Shown one piece after another: positions 40,677-52,600 of a DNA stretch of 64,000 bases. The translations under genes and the position numbers were made by a program. The DNA lies in NCBI GenBank assembly GCA_022559845.1, contig CM040128.1:173530413-173594412 (forward strand), written 5' to 3'. Every line of letters starts with the position of its first letter. Positions within the stretch are counted from its first letter, which is position 1. This DNA comes from Amorphophallus konjac. Taxonomy: Eukaryota > Streptophyta > Magnoliopsida > Alismatales > Araceae. A model generated the notes under the pieces. The model was not told where the DNA came from. It was given only the letters and a program-made list of their open reading frames with translations, and made no database searches.

Positions 40677-42661
40677 TCAAGAGAGGACGGGCTGGCTGAG
40701 CAAAATTTTGAGTGGATCGTATTTTGAGATGAGCTCCACTCGGTCAGCTAGTAGGTAGTGCCTTAGCTTCTTGACAGTAAATACCAAAGTCAAGCACACC
40801 TTTTCCATAGGCGCGTACCAGTGCTCAGGCCCGATCAGCTTCCGGCTGAGGTAGTACAACGGCTGTTCTTTACCCCATTCGTTGATCTGGGCTAAAAGTG
40901 CCCCCAAAGAGGCATCCATGGCAGCAATATAAAGGATAAGGGGCTTCCCTCTGACCGGCGCCCCTAGTACAGGAGGAGACAGTAGATACTCCTTGATTTG
41001 CTCGAAGGCCCTCTGGCAGTCCTCGTTCCATATGAAGGGTGCTCCTTTCTTCGTCAACTTACCGAAAGGTAGGCATCTTCCAGAGAGGTTAGAAATGAAC
41101 CGCCTGATATAGGCGAGTCTTCCTTGCAGAGATCTGAGCTCTGTCAAGTTTCTAGGCGGAGGCAGTCCTCTTATAGCCTTGATTTTGTCAGGGTCGATTT
41201 CTATCCCTCAGTACCTGACGATGAAGCCGAGGAACTCGCCACTGGAGACGTCAAAGGCACACTTCATTGGGTTCATCTTGAGCTGATACTGCCGCAGCCT
41301 CTCGAAGACTCGGCGCAAGTCAGCCAAATGATCCTCTCGCCTTTTTGTCTTGACGACTAGATCATCGACGTAGCATTCAACAAGGTCATGTAGCATCTCG
41401 TCGAAGATTTTGGTCATCGCTCTTTGGTAGGTTGCACCGACATTCTTCAGACCGAACGACATCCTTTTATAGTTAAAAATCCCCTTGGGGGATCGGAAAG
41501 CCGTATGGTCTTTATTTTTGATGGTCATGCGGATTTGATTATAGCCTGACGACCCGTCCACGAAGGACAAGGCTTTATGACCGGTGGTTATGTCAACTAT
41601 TGTCTCAGTAATTGGGACATGGAAGTCGTCCTTCGAGGCACGCCTTGTTCAAATCCCTAAAGTCGATGCAGACTCGGACTTGGCCATTCTTCTTCTTGAC
41701 AGGGACTATATTGGCAAGCCACACATGGTACATGCAAGGCTCTATGAAGTCCACATTGAGCATTTTGTTAAACTCGGCGTTGACTTTCAACTCTAGCTCG
41801 TAGCGCATACACATTTGAGCTTGCTTAACTGGCTTGACTGACAGAAGTATTGTCAGCTCATGTTCAGCTACAGAAAGATTAAGCCCAGGCATTTCTTTGT
41901 AGGTCCAGGCGAAACAATCCTTGAACTCTTCTAGGAGCTGTTGGTACGACTGCCGTTCTTTCTCACTGAGGAGAGCACTTACGAAGGTTGGCCGATGATC
42001 TTCTTTACTTATGAGATTGATTTCAATCAACTCGTCCACAGTTGCTTGGCCACCGTCTTCGAGCTCCTGTGTAGTTGGTTGGAGGTCGACGAAGTCTCCC
42101 TCGTCATCAGTGTTTGCTTGATAGACTTCAAATTCTTCGAAGCTTTTTTGCTTATAGCTTGAAGTCGGAGGACCTGCTTCGTCTTGCTGATGATTAGCCG
42201 GCTGATTCAACTCTCCTTCGTCTGGGAGGTGGTTGTTGCTGACTTCCGATGAGGGTGATATAGGCATCTCACTAGACTCCTTTACAGAGTCGTCAATCTT
42301 GGGTTCAGCTTCTGCTTGCCCGTGAGGAGGAAGTAGCAATCCTGTGGCATTGACTGCGTAATGAACCTCAAAGTCCCTCTCCTGATCATAGCCGAGTCTC
42401 CTCGTATCTTTATGGGAGATGGGAGGCTGCCTACGGACTTGCGGAGGATTCCACAGCTGGTGGAAATATGCTGCTCGTGTGGGGTCTTGAGCCTGAGAGA
42501 TATGCTGATGTTTACACATTTCCCTGATGTGCTCTAGCAGATCGTCCATTTCTTGGATTAACTCTGATGCAGTGTTGGCAGGAGTATCCCAACCGAAATC
42601 GTCCTCAGGAGGGCCCGGTGGGACTAAATCTCCTTTACAAAAGACAATTGGCTTGTCTTCC
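40677..42661 (-). pseudogene. pol: Reverse transcriptase and first RNase H of element A
   Basis: From right to left: a linker with AYFHQLWNPPQVR, an acidic stretch, RT fingers (VWLANIVPVKKKNGQVRVC), palm YVDD at 41361-41372, thumb (LRSLQGRLAYIRRF), and the RNase H-like segment (GKEQPLYYLSRKLIG). Frames are 41605-42549, 41208-41570 and 40677-41147, separated by a frameshift near 41600 and a TGA (from CGA in B) at 41208. The N-terminal part breaks at 42661 where LTR B begins. Without gag or protease, A cannot be complete within the window. Confidence 0.85.
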
Positions 42662-43880
42662 TGTGGACCACGGAATTTTTCGTAGAAAAATAGACATTTA
42701 AAATGTTCTTTTTGAAAAGAGACATTCCTCTATGTATAAAGGTTTGTTCCGTGGGTGCATATAGTATCAGACGATTTGGGTTCATGTGCTGGACCTCTCC
42801 CCACTGACCGAAGTCAATGTTGATTTACATCGGCCTAACATCCGAACACGTTTGTTTAACTGTCAAGGAAGTCCCAAAATCTCCTATGGGGGTTCTGATG
42901 TTGAGGGCAAGCTCATTTGGAGGGCTCACAGTGTTCACTCACTTACCACCGACCAACAAAATGACTGAGTTAGGGTTTCAACAAGGCCGCTTATATTTAG
43001 GCAAAACCCTAAAATAATGGAGTATGAATGTAAATGTGCGAAAGCCGTAGGCATTTTTGATGTGGAGGGAAGTTTTCTAGACCCCGAGGGTATTTTGGTA
43101 ATTTTCCCAGATCAGGGGTATTTTCGAAATTTCCAGGTTGGAAGGAAAGTGGGATAGGGTTCCTGGCTTCCCAAGGCATTGAAGCCGTTTCTGGAGAGTT
43201 TCGGGGGGCTACTAGGCCTTTTCTAAGTCACATGGGTATTTTGGTAATTTTACCAAACCCTACATGGATCTAGGTTGAGGTGACACTCAAGTGTCGGACT
43301 GAGCTGACAACGTCCCCAGACCAAAAGGATGACGAGGGACTTCGTAGAAGGTTCACACATGTCAACTTGGCCGAAGGAGGGATATATACATAATTTTTGA
43401 AAGTCGAGAGATTTTCTTGTAATTTTTCCCGATTGGCGTACATGAGAGATTTGTGAAATACATTAGATTGATTTTATAGTCCCAGTGGGTACAAGGTCGT
43501 CGGCGAGTTGTCGACTGTACAAAGATCCGCATTAACGCGGGAGGTAAGGGTGTAGCCCCAATTACAAGAAGTTGCAGGGTACAACTGCAAAGAACATGAC
43601 TTTTTTTGTTTCTCGCGGACCCGGGAAGGACATTTTTGCAATTCTCCCATTATATGAGTGGAACTACTTAATTTAGTCGTCCCGGGACGTAGAAACTTAC
43701 AAACATGGCCCGCTGAGGGACATAATTATAACAATACCCCCTTAGGGGCATATACACAAGACCCGGAGACTTATCCCTCACAGGCCAAGACAGACGAACA
43801 AAAATCCTTGCGCTAGATGCTTCAAGTGTAGGAGATGCTCCGTAGGTTCCTTCCCCCTTTTCTTCTGGACCCTTGGGGGT

Positions 43881-43889
43881 CTATTTATA
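43881..43889 (-). promoter_or_regulatory. TATA box of Tat LTR B
   Basis: TATAAATAGACCCCC on the minus strand, conserved with 18293-18301 in LTR A. Confidence 0.65.
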
Positions 43890-43919
43890 GAAGTGGGAGG
43901 CTACCCGGGGTCGTTTGAA

Positions 43920-44230
43920 CCCGTACGGGTTAAACGGGGTGAAAATGACCCCGGGGAGGTCCTTTTCCCCTTTTTTCTTTTGGTTCTCCGCGCGCGGGAA
44001 AGAGGGACCGGACGGGGTGGGAGGTCCCTGGACCTGTCCGGGGTCAAATGACCCCAGGCAGGCCCGCGAGGGACCTTTCCGGGGTCGTCCGACCCCGGGC
44101 GGGACCTGCTCGGGGTGGATGACCCCGGGCAGGCCTGCTCGGGTCCACGCGGCCCTGCTCGCGCTCTGGTGGACCCGCCCGGGGGCAGGCGACCCCGTAC
44201 GGGTCCCTCCGACCCCGGACGGGTCCTCCC
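43920..44230. repeat. GACCCCGGG-rich block in LTR B
   Basis: Imperfect short units of GACCCCGGGCGGGACC and GGGGTC-containing sequence, equivalent to 18400-18640 but with different unit order and number, which indicates independent turnover. Confidence 0.65.
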
Positions 44231-44778
44231 TTCGTCCAGTTTTAATAAAAGGGGTCTCTAGGGGCTTTTAGAGGCTCATGTGCTCGCTGCGCCGCGTGGA
44301 GGGAGAGGAGAACGCGTCGTCTTATTCGTTTGTCATCTTCCTTGTGCCGTGGGGCGTGAAGGGAAGACTTGTCGTCGTCCGTGCTGCGTGGTACACGTGC
44401 GAGGGACTTCGTCTTTGGTGCCTAGATCTCCTTTTGTGTTGCTTTTCCTCTTGTAGGAGCTTCCCTTGTCCGTAGTTACACGTTCAAAGGAGGGAGACTT
44501 CATCCCTTAGGGATTTTCCCAGAACTACATGATCCTGACAATCATAGTAGATTGAGTCCGGCTCCCGACCATCTCGATTGCTGCGAGAGGTCTATAATTT
44601 GCAGAAATATGTGGCTATGAAGCCTTCTTATGGGGAGAATACTCCGTGGGGAGGCGATACGCCCAATGTTGAACCCCGTGTGGAAATACTCCATAGGACG
44701 GCGATACGCCAAATAGAGACCTCGTCCAATGCAAGGATAATATCCCGGAATTTTTTGAGATAAATTACGGGTGCAACA

Positions 44779-44793
44779 AATGCCTCCCACGAG
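44779..44793 (-). other. Polypurine tract of Tat element B
   Basis: The minus strand reads CTCGTGGGAGGCATT directly before the LTR start TGTTGCACCC. Confidence 0.65.
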
Positions 44794-44994
44794 ATATCCG
44801 TCAACGCCGGAGGCAGGGGGCTGATGGCCCGTGTCTTCTATGATTTTTTCTAATCCCCCAGTTCGCTGACAGAATCAGGGGTCTTGTAGGACTGATCAAT
44901 AGTCTTATTACTGTCCATATGCTGATTTGGTCCTTAATTGAGCTTTGTTACTTATCTTTGTCTGTCTGGTCTTGGCTTTGCAGCTCTTGCAGAC

Positions 44995-47900
44995 ATGGCT
45001 CGTTCCAGCCGAAGCAAAGAGACCTCCCAGAGGCCCAGAGTTGGGGGCTCGGATGACCACTATGTGCGGAGGACGGACAGACCTACGCCGCCATTCCCTC
45101 CTCGCAGCATTACCTCTGAGGGCTTTGACGCGGTGGACCGCGGAGTTACTTGGGTCGCTGAGGGCCCAACAGGGGAAACTGTTGCCACTGAGGGTGCTGT
45201 TGATGCCTCCCGTATCATGAGGAGGCAGGGGGGCTATGTCTACGATCGCTTAGGCGGATATCCATCACACTTCCCACTGGATCGACACCTTTTGCCTTTC
45301 ATTCAAAGCTTTGTGCCTCCTGGTGTAGAGGCCGATGATACCCGTCTGGCGGGAGAGGCGCCGTCTCGAGCGGGCTATATTGCTCGGGAGGGACAACATG
45401 CAGGGCACTTGCACCTTCTCTTATCCGAGTTTCCCGGAGGGCTTTGTACGGCATCGGCAGTACCCTGATCAGAAGAGTTTAGGCTTCTTCAGGGATTTCG
45501 ACAGCTTCACAGTCCGGGCTGGGCCGTCCTCACCGGCTATTTGGCATCTATCCGGGCATCATAAGGCCGCGGATGTTATTGTTGATGGGATGTTTTCGAC
45601 TCCCTCTGGCGCGGCTTTTACCCATGATGACTATGATCATGACTGCTTTTTAGAGAGGATTTTATCACAGCAGGCTCCCAGCTGGTATGGGAAGTGAGCA
45701 TTCGTTCCTTCACACTGCTACCGTCGCGGTGCCACAGAATGGTTGTGGGGCATCTTGACTAGGGTTGTCAATGGGCCGGGCCCGAGCCGGGCTTAGGTCG
45801 GCCCGGGCCCGACTCATCAAAATTAAGGCCCGGGCCGGGCCCGACCTATGTCGGGCCTGGTCGGGCCCGACATTATGTAAAAAATGCAAAGTCCGACTAA
45901 GGCCCGACCCGGCCCGACAACTTAAATAAAATAAATAATAAAAATAAAAATTAATAGATTTAATATTATAAAACTTATAATCTCACTAAATTAATTAAAA
46001 AATTGATATTAATTACATATTTTATGTGAAAATAGAGTTTTAAAATTTTTAATTAAGTTAAATAATATAATTTTAACTAAATAATTTTTAAATTTTGAAG
46101 TGAGAATAAAAAAAGAGAACGGGCCGGGCCGGCCCGCGGGCCGAAATCAAAGCCCGAGCCCGGCCCGCGGGTCTAGTCGGGCCGGGCTTTTAGGCCCGAC
46201 TAAAAGCCCGAGGGTCGAAAACGACCTTGCGGCCCCGCGGTCCTGTCGGGCCGGCCCGGCTCATTGACAGCCTTAATCTTGACAGTTTACAGAGCAACAC
46301 TTGACAGGGCGGGTATTCGCCATGCAGTTACCGCAGCTTTATATTCTTACCCTTGCCACACAGGGTTGATCCAGACTTTCGCTGAGAGATTCAATCGGCG
46401 CTGGAACACATTTGTCACCGCTGAGGGAGAGACTTCACTGGACTTGTGGGCTTTCCACAGGATTTCCGGTCTGCCAGTGTGTGGGCAGCCCTATGAAGAG
46501 CTGTCCCTAGATGATCTGCACATCAGTGCTTCGGACGGAGTTGGCCGATATCTCTTTCCTTACTGCTTCCGGTATCCGATGAAGACTTGGAGGGACTTAG
46601 CCCTCGTAGGCAAAGAGAAGGCTGCTCGGACGTCGAGGGTGACCCTGAATGCTTGGGTGACACACTTCTACAGTGGCCCATATTGTTTCTATGAAGAATT
46701 TGCTTCTTCCGGCATGACATGGGAGCAGTGCCGAGAGGTAGAGCTCTGATTTGCTTCACACCCCCGTCATTTGCCCGCCCCAGCACAGGGGTGGAATTCG
46801 AGGGAGCTGTCGTTGTTGACGTACTTGGCAGCTTACTTGGCCTACTGGCTGGCCAGCTTCGTGATCCCTCACGGAGAGGAGGGGATTCTCCGGGCAAAGG
46901 TGATTTACCCGGCTTGTTTGATGGCATGTGGACGCAGGATTGCTATTGCTCCGGCCGCGTTGGCGAATATCTACCATTCCTTCGGAGTACTGACCACACA
47001 TTCATCACCCAGGGACAAGCACCTTCTGATGCCCACCCATTATTTGAGTGCGTGGGCCGGTCTGCTATTGCCGGAGCTTTCACAGAGGACACCAGTCGAC
47101 AACCCGGCTGCTCCACTTATCTTCAGCTTTGCTGGTCACCCGGACCAGGATGCAGTTTCGCAGCTTGCCAGTGCCCGTCGTGCTTTGTCCTTCCTCCATA
47201 TTAGGAGGGATGAGAGTCTGGATTTTGACCACAGCTCCCACCTATACCGTCCTTACTTGGAGCGGCAGGGTGACACGGTTGCCTGCAGGTTATCTTCGCG
47301 GGCTTTACCTTCTTCGCATGCATTGGCAGAGTGGGTCGTTTGTATCCGGCCCGGGGTTCTAGTCTACCGCCGTTCCAGCACAGCAGTTCTTGAGCCATAT
47401 TATCCGCATCGATTTGCCAGGAACTTCGGGTACGATCAGGTGATTCCCCCGAACACGGATTTTCCTTTGGCTCTTCGTCAGTACAAGCAGAGGGACGTCC
47501 ATCTGGTGGCCGCCGCTTGGCAGGTTTTCCTCTTTCGTGATGTGAAGGAGGGCTATCCCATTCCAGAACAGACGCGCAAGGGCCACTTTGACATACACTA
47601 CGCGCGCTGGTGGTTCAAAATTAGCAACGTCTTCCGACAGCGAGTCGATACCATCCGAGCGGCTGAGGAGTGGCGACTGGGGAAGGAGGACCTGTCTCCC
47701 TTGTTCCTTGACCCCGAGTTTGTCAGATCTCACTTTTCTGGGGCTGCTAGAGCCATTCGTGAGATAGATGCCCGTTGGAGGGAGGAGGGTCTCCCCATTC
47801 CCCTTGACAGGAGCCAATACACTGGGGCTTTGAAGCCCTGAGGAGTACGCCCGCAGCAGCTTCTACTTCTGGGCCTGCTCGCCATAAAACAGTCCCTGGG

Positions 47901-48165
47901 CCTTCGGCGCGCTACTCCTGGTGGGAGGACTTGAAAGTCTCGTGGTCTGAAGACCAAATCCCAGCTCTCAGAGCCAGTTCTAGAGGGGGCGTTCGCATGC
48001 AGTACCTTCACAGAATGGAGGGCCCACATCATCAATGCCGTGGGCTGTGCCGGTCCCGTGGAGTATATTTCAGATTTGGAGGTGGCTACCACAACGTTGC
48101 TCGGGCTCTCGGTCTGAAACCTGAGCAACTCATTCTGAAGCCCGAGAGGATCATAGGGGAGCCAG
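44995..48165 (+). pseudogene. Antisense PMD gene of element B, exon 1 (plant mobile domain)
   Basis: Starts at ATG 44995 after an acceptor-like CTCTTGCAG. The N-terminus repeats the A copy (DDHYVRRTDRPTPPFPPR). A frameshift near 45340 moves the sense frame to 45335-45697, and a TGA ends that part. The hAT-like MITE at 45760-46275 follows. The plant mobile domain then reads well from 46284 to 47841, with GETSLDLWAFHRISGLPVCG and SPRDKHLLMPTHYLSAWAGL, broken by one TGA at 46747-46749 where A is open. A one-base loss near 47840 shifts the end. Exon 1 ends GAGCCAG/GTATAA at 48165. Confidence 0.8.
45760..46275. mobile_element. hAT-like MITE in element B (516 bp)
   Basis: Ends TAGGGTTGTCAATGGGCC and GGCTCATTGACAGCCTTA, flanked by the 8-bp duplication ATCTTGAC (45752-45759 and 46276-46283). 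The empty site is in element A at about 31188 (GGGGCATCTTGACCGTTTAC). Same family as 39577-40083, with the same GC arms and AT-rich core. Confidence 0.9.
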
Positions 48166-48246
48166 GTATAAATTGAATTGTTCAGTTCTGTCCCTCTCTT
48201 TGTTCTGCAATTTAAGATGTTTATCTATGTAATCTTTTATTTGTAG

Positions 48247-50495
48247 ATCATGGCAGCGGCCAGGGAGGTGGTGCTCTTCCACGACAGCATGCTTCTGGGA
48301 AAAGGCCGCGAGTTGAAAACCAAGAGGATGATTTGCGGCCTGTTGCCCGCCCGCGTTCCGGGGAGGAATCTCTCACTCTGGCAGACGCCTTTAGTAAGCA
48401 CAAGGAGTTTTATTTCAACTCAGTATTATAACATGTTCATACAACGTTATAACCTGATTAATTTCTCCCTCTTTTTGATACAGCCCCTCCCGAGGCTCGG
48501 GCTGCTGCTAGCTTTTCTCCTTGCCCCGGGGTTATCTTTACAGAGGCGGGATTGAAGGTCGATGAGTCCATCCCCGATATTAGTGTGGATATCAAGGGAT
48601 TGGACCTTCCCACCAACGACTATACGCCAGTGCTAGATGTAGGAGGAACCTCTGCTTCCCAGGGTCTAGGTATACTTCTCAGCTTCAGCCTCCGCTTTCC
48701 CCCTCCTTTTGCACTTGAGAGACTATGTATCTTGGTTGACATAGCATTGCATGTTATAGGGGATCTAGCCCACTGTTCCTGTTGAGGGAGAAGGGATTAA
48801 GTCCCCCGGCAGAAAGGGGACTTCTTCACCCTTAGATTCCTCAAGTGGGGGAAGCTCCAATGCCTCGTCGAGCAGTGGAGGCTCTTCTTCCTCCTCCTCA
48901 AGCTCCTCTGAAGAGGGAGAGATAAGGCTGAGCCCAGGTAATCTTAGGACTAAACGCCTCTCTCCTGTTTGAGGAATGAGCCTTTTGACTGATTTTACTG
49001 CATATGGTGCAGCTGCTTGGTCGACCTCCTCCCTGGACGAGCTCGCTAGACTCATTGAGTCCGAGCCTTCCACTGACTTGCCGGATTATGATCGAGATGG
49101 GAGGGCTCCGAACACTGGGAGTGGGATCCCCGATGAGGTGACGCCACCCTTAGCCGTGGGGCCGTTGACAGGCACTGTTGCCTTTGCAGAGTCCAGCGAG
49201 ATGCAGGCTTCAGGTATGCACAAAGTATTTTGTACATTTTTCCTTTCGCATGTCCATGCATATTGATATTGTATAGCGTCCCTGACTTGGACAGCTGCTG
49301 ATCCTCCAGAGGAGAGGCTTGTCCCTCAACCTGAGGGGGCTGACATGACGGCGAAACCGTCCCAGGCTCCTTTGGAGGAGCAAAATGCTACCGACCAGGG
49401 GGTTGCCTTTGCTGAACCTTCAGTTCCAGGTATATCCTCCTTTGAATTAAAAGGCTCACATCATTTGCCGGATGAGGCTTCCTTTCTTCGTGATATTAAC
49501 CATCACTGTATATGTTGATGTCTTCTTCTAGCTGTTTCTCCTTCCGAGGGGCCTACGGCAGCGGTTGACACCGCCGTGACTGAGGAGGAGACGCTTGTAG
49601 AGACTGGTATGTTTTTCATTACTGTGAAGTGCTCATCTTGATTATTTGTGCCAATGCAATGCTAAGACTTTTCATATCTTGTCTCGCTTGCAGAGAGATC
49701 GGCTACACCTGTACCGCCCACCGAATAGGGACCAGCTCTCGTCGATACCTCCCCTCCAGTCTTGGAAGAGGGGTCTTCTCCCAGGCCTTACCCGGCGGGC
49801 ATGGCTACTTTAGGTGAGGCCATTGTGACTTGCACCTTTGGACCTCTACCAACTCTGACTTTGTTGTGGTGGTACACTCACAAATTTTTGTTTCCTCTTA
49901 TGTTTCCACTTTAGGATTAGCAGAGGGGGGAGCAGCGGTGCCCGCGGACTTCCCTGCCCTTGGGGTTGAGTGGCCTGGCGTCGCTCAGCTTGGGGTAGTG
50001 CTAGGAGATGTCGATACGGCCATCAGGCTTCTAGAGGGCCTTGAGCAGATGATTCGGGTCGACCCTTTGTCGACGGCTGAGGCTTTGAGAAGCAACCTGG
50101 AGACCTTCACTCGGGGCTATCACATGATGGGTCTCCCTCGAGGCACGTGGGCCGCGAGGCTAGGGGTCTTGTGGATTGAGTTCCCCTGCCTTCACATTGC
50201 ACAGGAGCAGAGGCGGAGGACCCAACTGATGATCCGGCAGGAGGAACGGCTTGGCGAGCTCCGGGCGGCCCGAGTTGAGGCTGGCCTTCAGGTTGAGAGT
50301 GATGAAGAGCGTAGTCGGAGGGCCTTCCTTCGAGTTGAGGAGCTGCAGAGGGAGCTTCAGGCTGTCGAAGTGGAGAGTTGGAGTGCGCAGGCGGCGGTAG
50401 GGGCGTCCCGCCGTCGGCCTGGGGAGCTACAGGCGGAGACTCTTCAGAGTGAGACTCGCCTCGCTGATTTGAGGAGGGGCGAGTCTGGTGCCTGA
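48247..50495 (+). pseudogene. Antisense PMD gene of element B, exons 2-9
   Basis: Exons 48247-48393, 48484-48669, 48760-48937, 49013-49213, 49295-49429, 49532-49606, 49694-49813 and 49915-50495. The introns are 75-102 bases with GT...AG borders at positions matching copy A. The middle exons encode acidic Ser/Glu/Pro-rich low-complexity protein. Exon 9 is an open frame to the stop at 50493-50495 and encodes a coiled coil (VEELQRELQAVEVES, then ETRLADLRRG). The conserved splice sites suggest the gene was spliced and selected in the ancestor of both copies. Function unknown. Confidence 0.77.
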
Positions 50496-50594
50496 TGGGC
50501 TTTGACGTTTTCTTGTAAATAGGGCCTTCGTGCCCCATTTTTTTTTTGAGTTACCCCCGAGGGCTTGTCTCGGGCTCCATTGTTGATATTGATA

Positions 50595-50600
50595 AATAAA
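50595..50600 (+). terminator. Poly(A) signal of the antisense gene, element B
   Basis: AATAAA 100 bases after the stop codon, in the same conserved context as 35641-35646. Confidence 0.6.
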
Positions 50601-50654
50601 GGATAGAATTTAACAGTTTTTGCTTCTATCCTTTTGCATGTATGCTCCCCTTTT

Positions 50655-50905
50655 TTTTCTTTTTTTTTGATCACTTTACCAGCCCTACCGTCCTTTCGGA
50701 TTTTCGCCAGGACTGGCCCCGTTTAGCTTTTTCCAGTGCGCCCTCGCGGGTTTTCACACTGAGGGGTACCCATTTTTGCCTAAGGCGCCTTTTCGGGTTT
50801 TCACCTTAGCCGGGTTAAAGCCTTTTTGCCCTTGATTGCTCCTCTAACGGAAACAACCAAGTCCGCTGGGGCATCAATATTTTTAACCCCCCCTTTTTTT
50901 TAAAG
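50655..50905. repeat. Left bracket repeat of the element B minisatellite
   Basis: Three-part block with CCTTTCGGATTTTCGCC, CCCTCGCGGGTTTTCACAC and CCTTTTCGGGTTTTCACC. Same orientation as the other four copies in the window. Confidence 0.75.
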
Positions 50906-50929
50906 TACCTATAATGCCAAAAGGCGGAG

Positions 50930-52230
50930 AGGGTGTGGCAATCCCAGAGGGACATGTACCCCGCACCAGTGGGACAAGTGGGTGGATTTGACTGCCCTAG
51001 TGGGACGCGACTAGCCAAATCCAAAAGTCAATAGGTTGAATGGGCTGGCAACCCGAGAAGGGCGTGTATAGACCAAGCCCGGTTGGGACAACAAATATGT
51101 AGGTTTAACAGTCCGAAAGGGACATGAGGGTCAAACCTAAAAGTCGATAGGCGAAATGGGTTGGCAGTCCGAAAGGGACATGCGTAGGCCAAGCCCGACA
51201 AGATGAAAGAGGGGATTTGACAGCCCGGGTGGGACGTATAAATCAAATCCACGAACCGATAGGCAAATAGGGTTGGCAGCTTGAAGAGGCATACATAGGC
51301 CAAGCCCGTGGGGACAAAAGAATGAACTTTGACAATCCCGATGGGATGTGTGAGTCAAGTCTGAAGCCAAGAGGTGAGATGGGTTGACAGCCCGAAAGGG
51401 ACATGCATAGGCCAGACCCAAAAGAACGAAATGATAAGTTTGACAGCCCTAGTGGGACGAGAGAGTCAAACCCGAAAGCTGATAGGCAGAGTGATGGGTT
51501 GGCAGCCCGAGAGGGGCATACATAGGCCAAACCTAAGAGATGAAAAGGATGGATTTGACAGCCCTAGTGGGACGTGAGAGTCAAACCCGAAAGTCGATAG
51601 GCAGAGTGATGGGTTGGCAGCCCGAGAGGGGCATGCATAGGCTGGACCCAAAAGAAGGAAATGATGGATTTGACAGCCCTAGTGGGACGTGAGAGTCAAA
51701 CCCGAAAGCCGATAGGCAAGATGGGTTGGCAGTCCGAAAGGGACATGCATAGGCCAGACCCAAAAGAACGAAAGGATGAGTTTGACAGCCCTAGTGGGAT
51801 GAGAGAGTCAAACCCGAAAGCTGATAGGCAGAGTGATGGGTTGGCAGCCCGAGAGGGACATACATAGGCCAAACCCAAAAGAAGGAAATGATGGATTTGA
51901 CAGCCCTAGTGGGACGTGAGAGTCAAACCCGAAAGTCGATAGGCAAGATGGGTTGGCAGTCCGAAATGGACATGCATATGCCAGACCTAAAAGAACGAAA
52001 GGATGAGTTTGACAGCCCTAGTGGGACGAGAGAGTCAAACCCGAAAGCCGATGGGCAAAGGATGGATCGGCAAAAGCTCGGGGAGGCATGGGATCCAAAT
52101 CCCAGGAAACCCGAAAGGTGAGTGGAGCCGGCATGCCAAGGGGCGTATGAGTCAACTCCTGAAAAGAAATAGATAGATTTGACAGCCCGAAGGGACATAA
52201 GAGTCAAATCCATTGCAAATGATGGTGTTG
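50930..52230. repeat. 55/110-bp minisatellite of Tat element B
   Basis: Regular array with units of 111-117 bases starting near 51545, 51660, 51772, 51887 and 52002. Each unit has a half with TTTGACAGCCCTAGTGGGAC and a half with GGGTTGGCAGCCCGAGAGGG. Neighbouring units are more alike than units in A, a sign of local homogenisation. Minus-strand frames here are by-products. Confidence 0.82.
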
Positions 52231-52354
52231 ATGATCCCGGTGGGACGGAGTGTAATCATGTCGGGACGCCCCGGTGGGGCTGGATGTCATAGAAAGACAT
52301 GGGTGGCGTAGCTGAGGCATCAATATGATGGAGCCACCCAGAAAGCAAACTGAG

Positions 52355-52600
52355 GGAGGATTTTTTTTTCACATTACCAACCTCACCGCCCTTTCGGGTT
52401 TTCGCCGAGGCTGGCCCCCTTTAACTTTTTCCGGTGCGCCCTTGTGGGTTTTCACACCGAGGGGTTGCCCATTTTTACCTGAGGTGCCCTTTCGAGTTTT
52501 CACCTCAGCCCGGTCTATGGTCTTATTGCCCTTAGCCAACCCTTGCAGGCTAACTGAGTCCGCCGGGGTATCAATATTCTTAACCCCACTTTTTTTTTTT
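52355..52600. repeat. Second bracket repeat copy in element B
   Basis: Lies right of the minisatellite, directly left of the extra integrase tail. Same three-part structure as the other copies. Confidence 0.7.

Larger units (their letters stand above)
17086..42661 (-). mobile_element. Tat element A: Ty3/gypsy retrotransposon, 3' portion, heavily nested
   Basis: Minus-strand order from right to left is pol linker and RT, RNase H, archaeal-type RNase H, integrase, repeat block, antisense PMD gene, polypurine tract and 3' LTR. Two RNase H domains mark the Tat/Ogre lineage. Gag and protease are absent: homology to element B stops at 42661, exactly where the LTR of B starts, so B probably inserted into A and the remainder of A would lie beyond the right edge. 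A carries S2, a solo LTR and a hAT-like MITE as later insertions, and many stops and frameshifts. Confidence 0.85.
42662..44778 (-). repeat. 3' LTR of Tat element B (2,117 bp)
   Basis: On the minus strand it starts TGTTGCACCCGTAA and ends GTGGTCCACA. Same internal order as LTR A: AT-rich TTTTGGTAATTTT repeats (43090-43260), TATA box, GACCCC-rich block. Clear divergence from LTR A shows that the two elements are not a recent tandem duplication. Confidence 0.87.
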
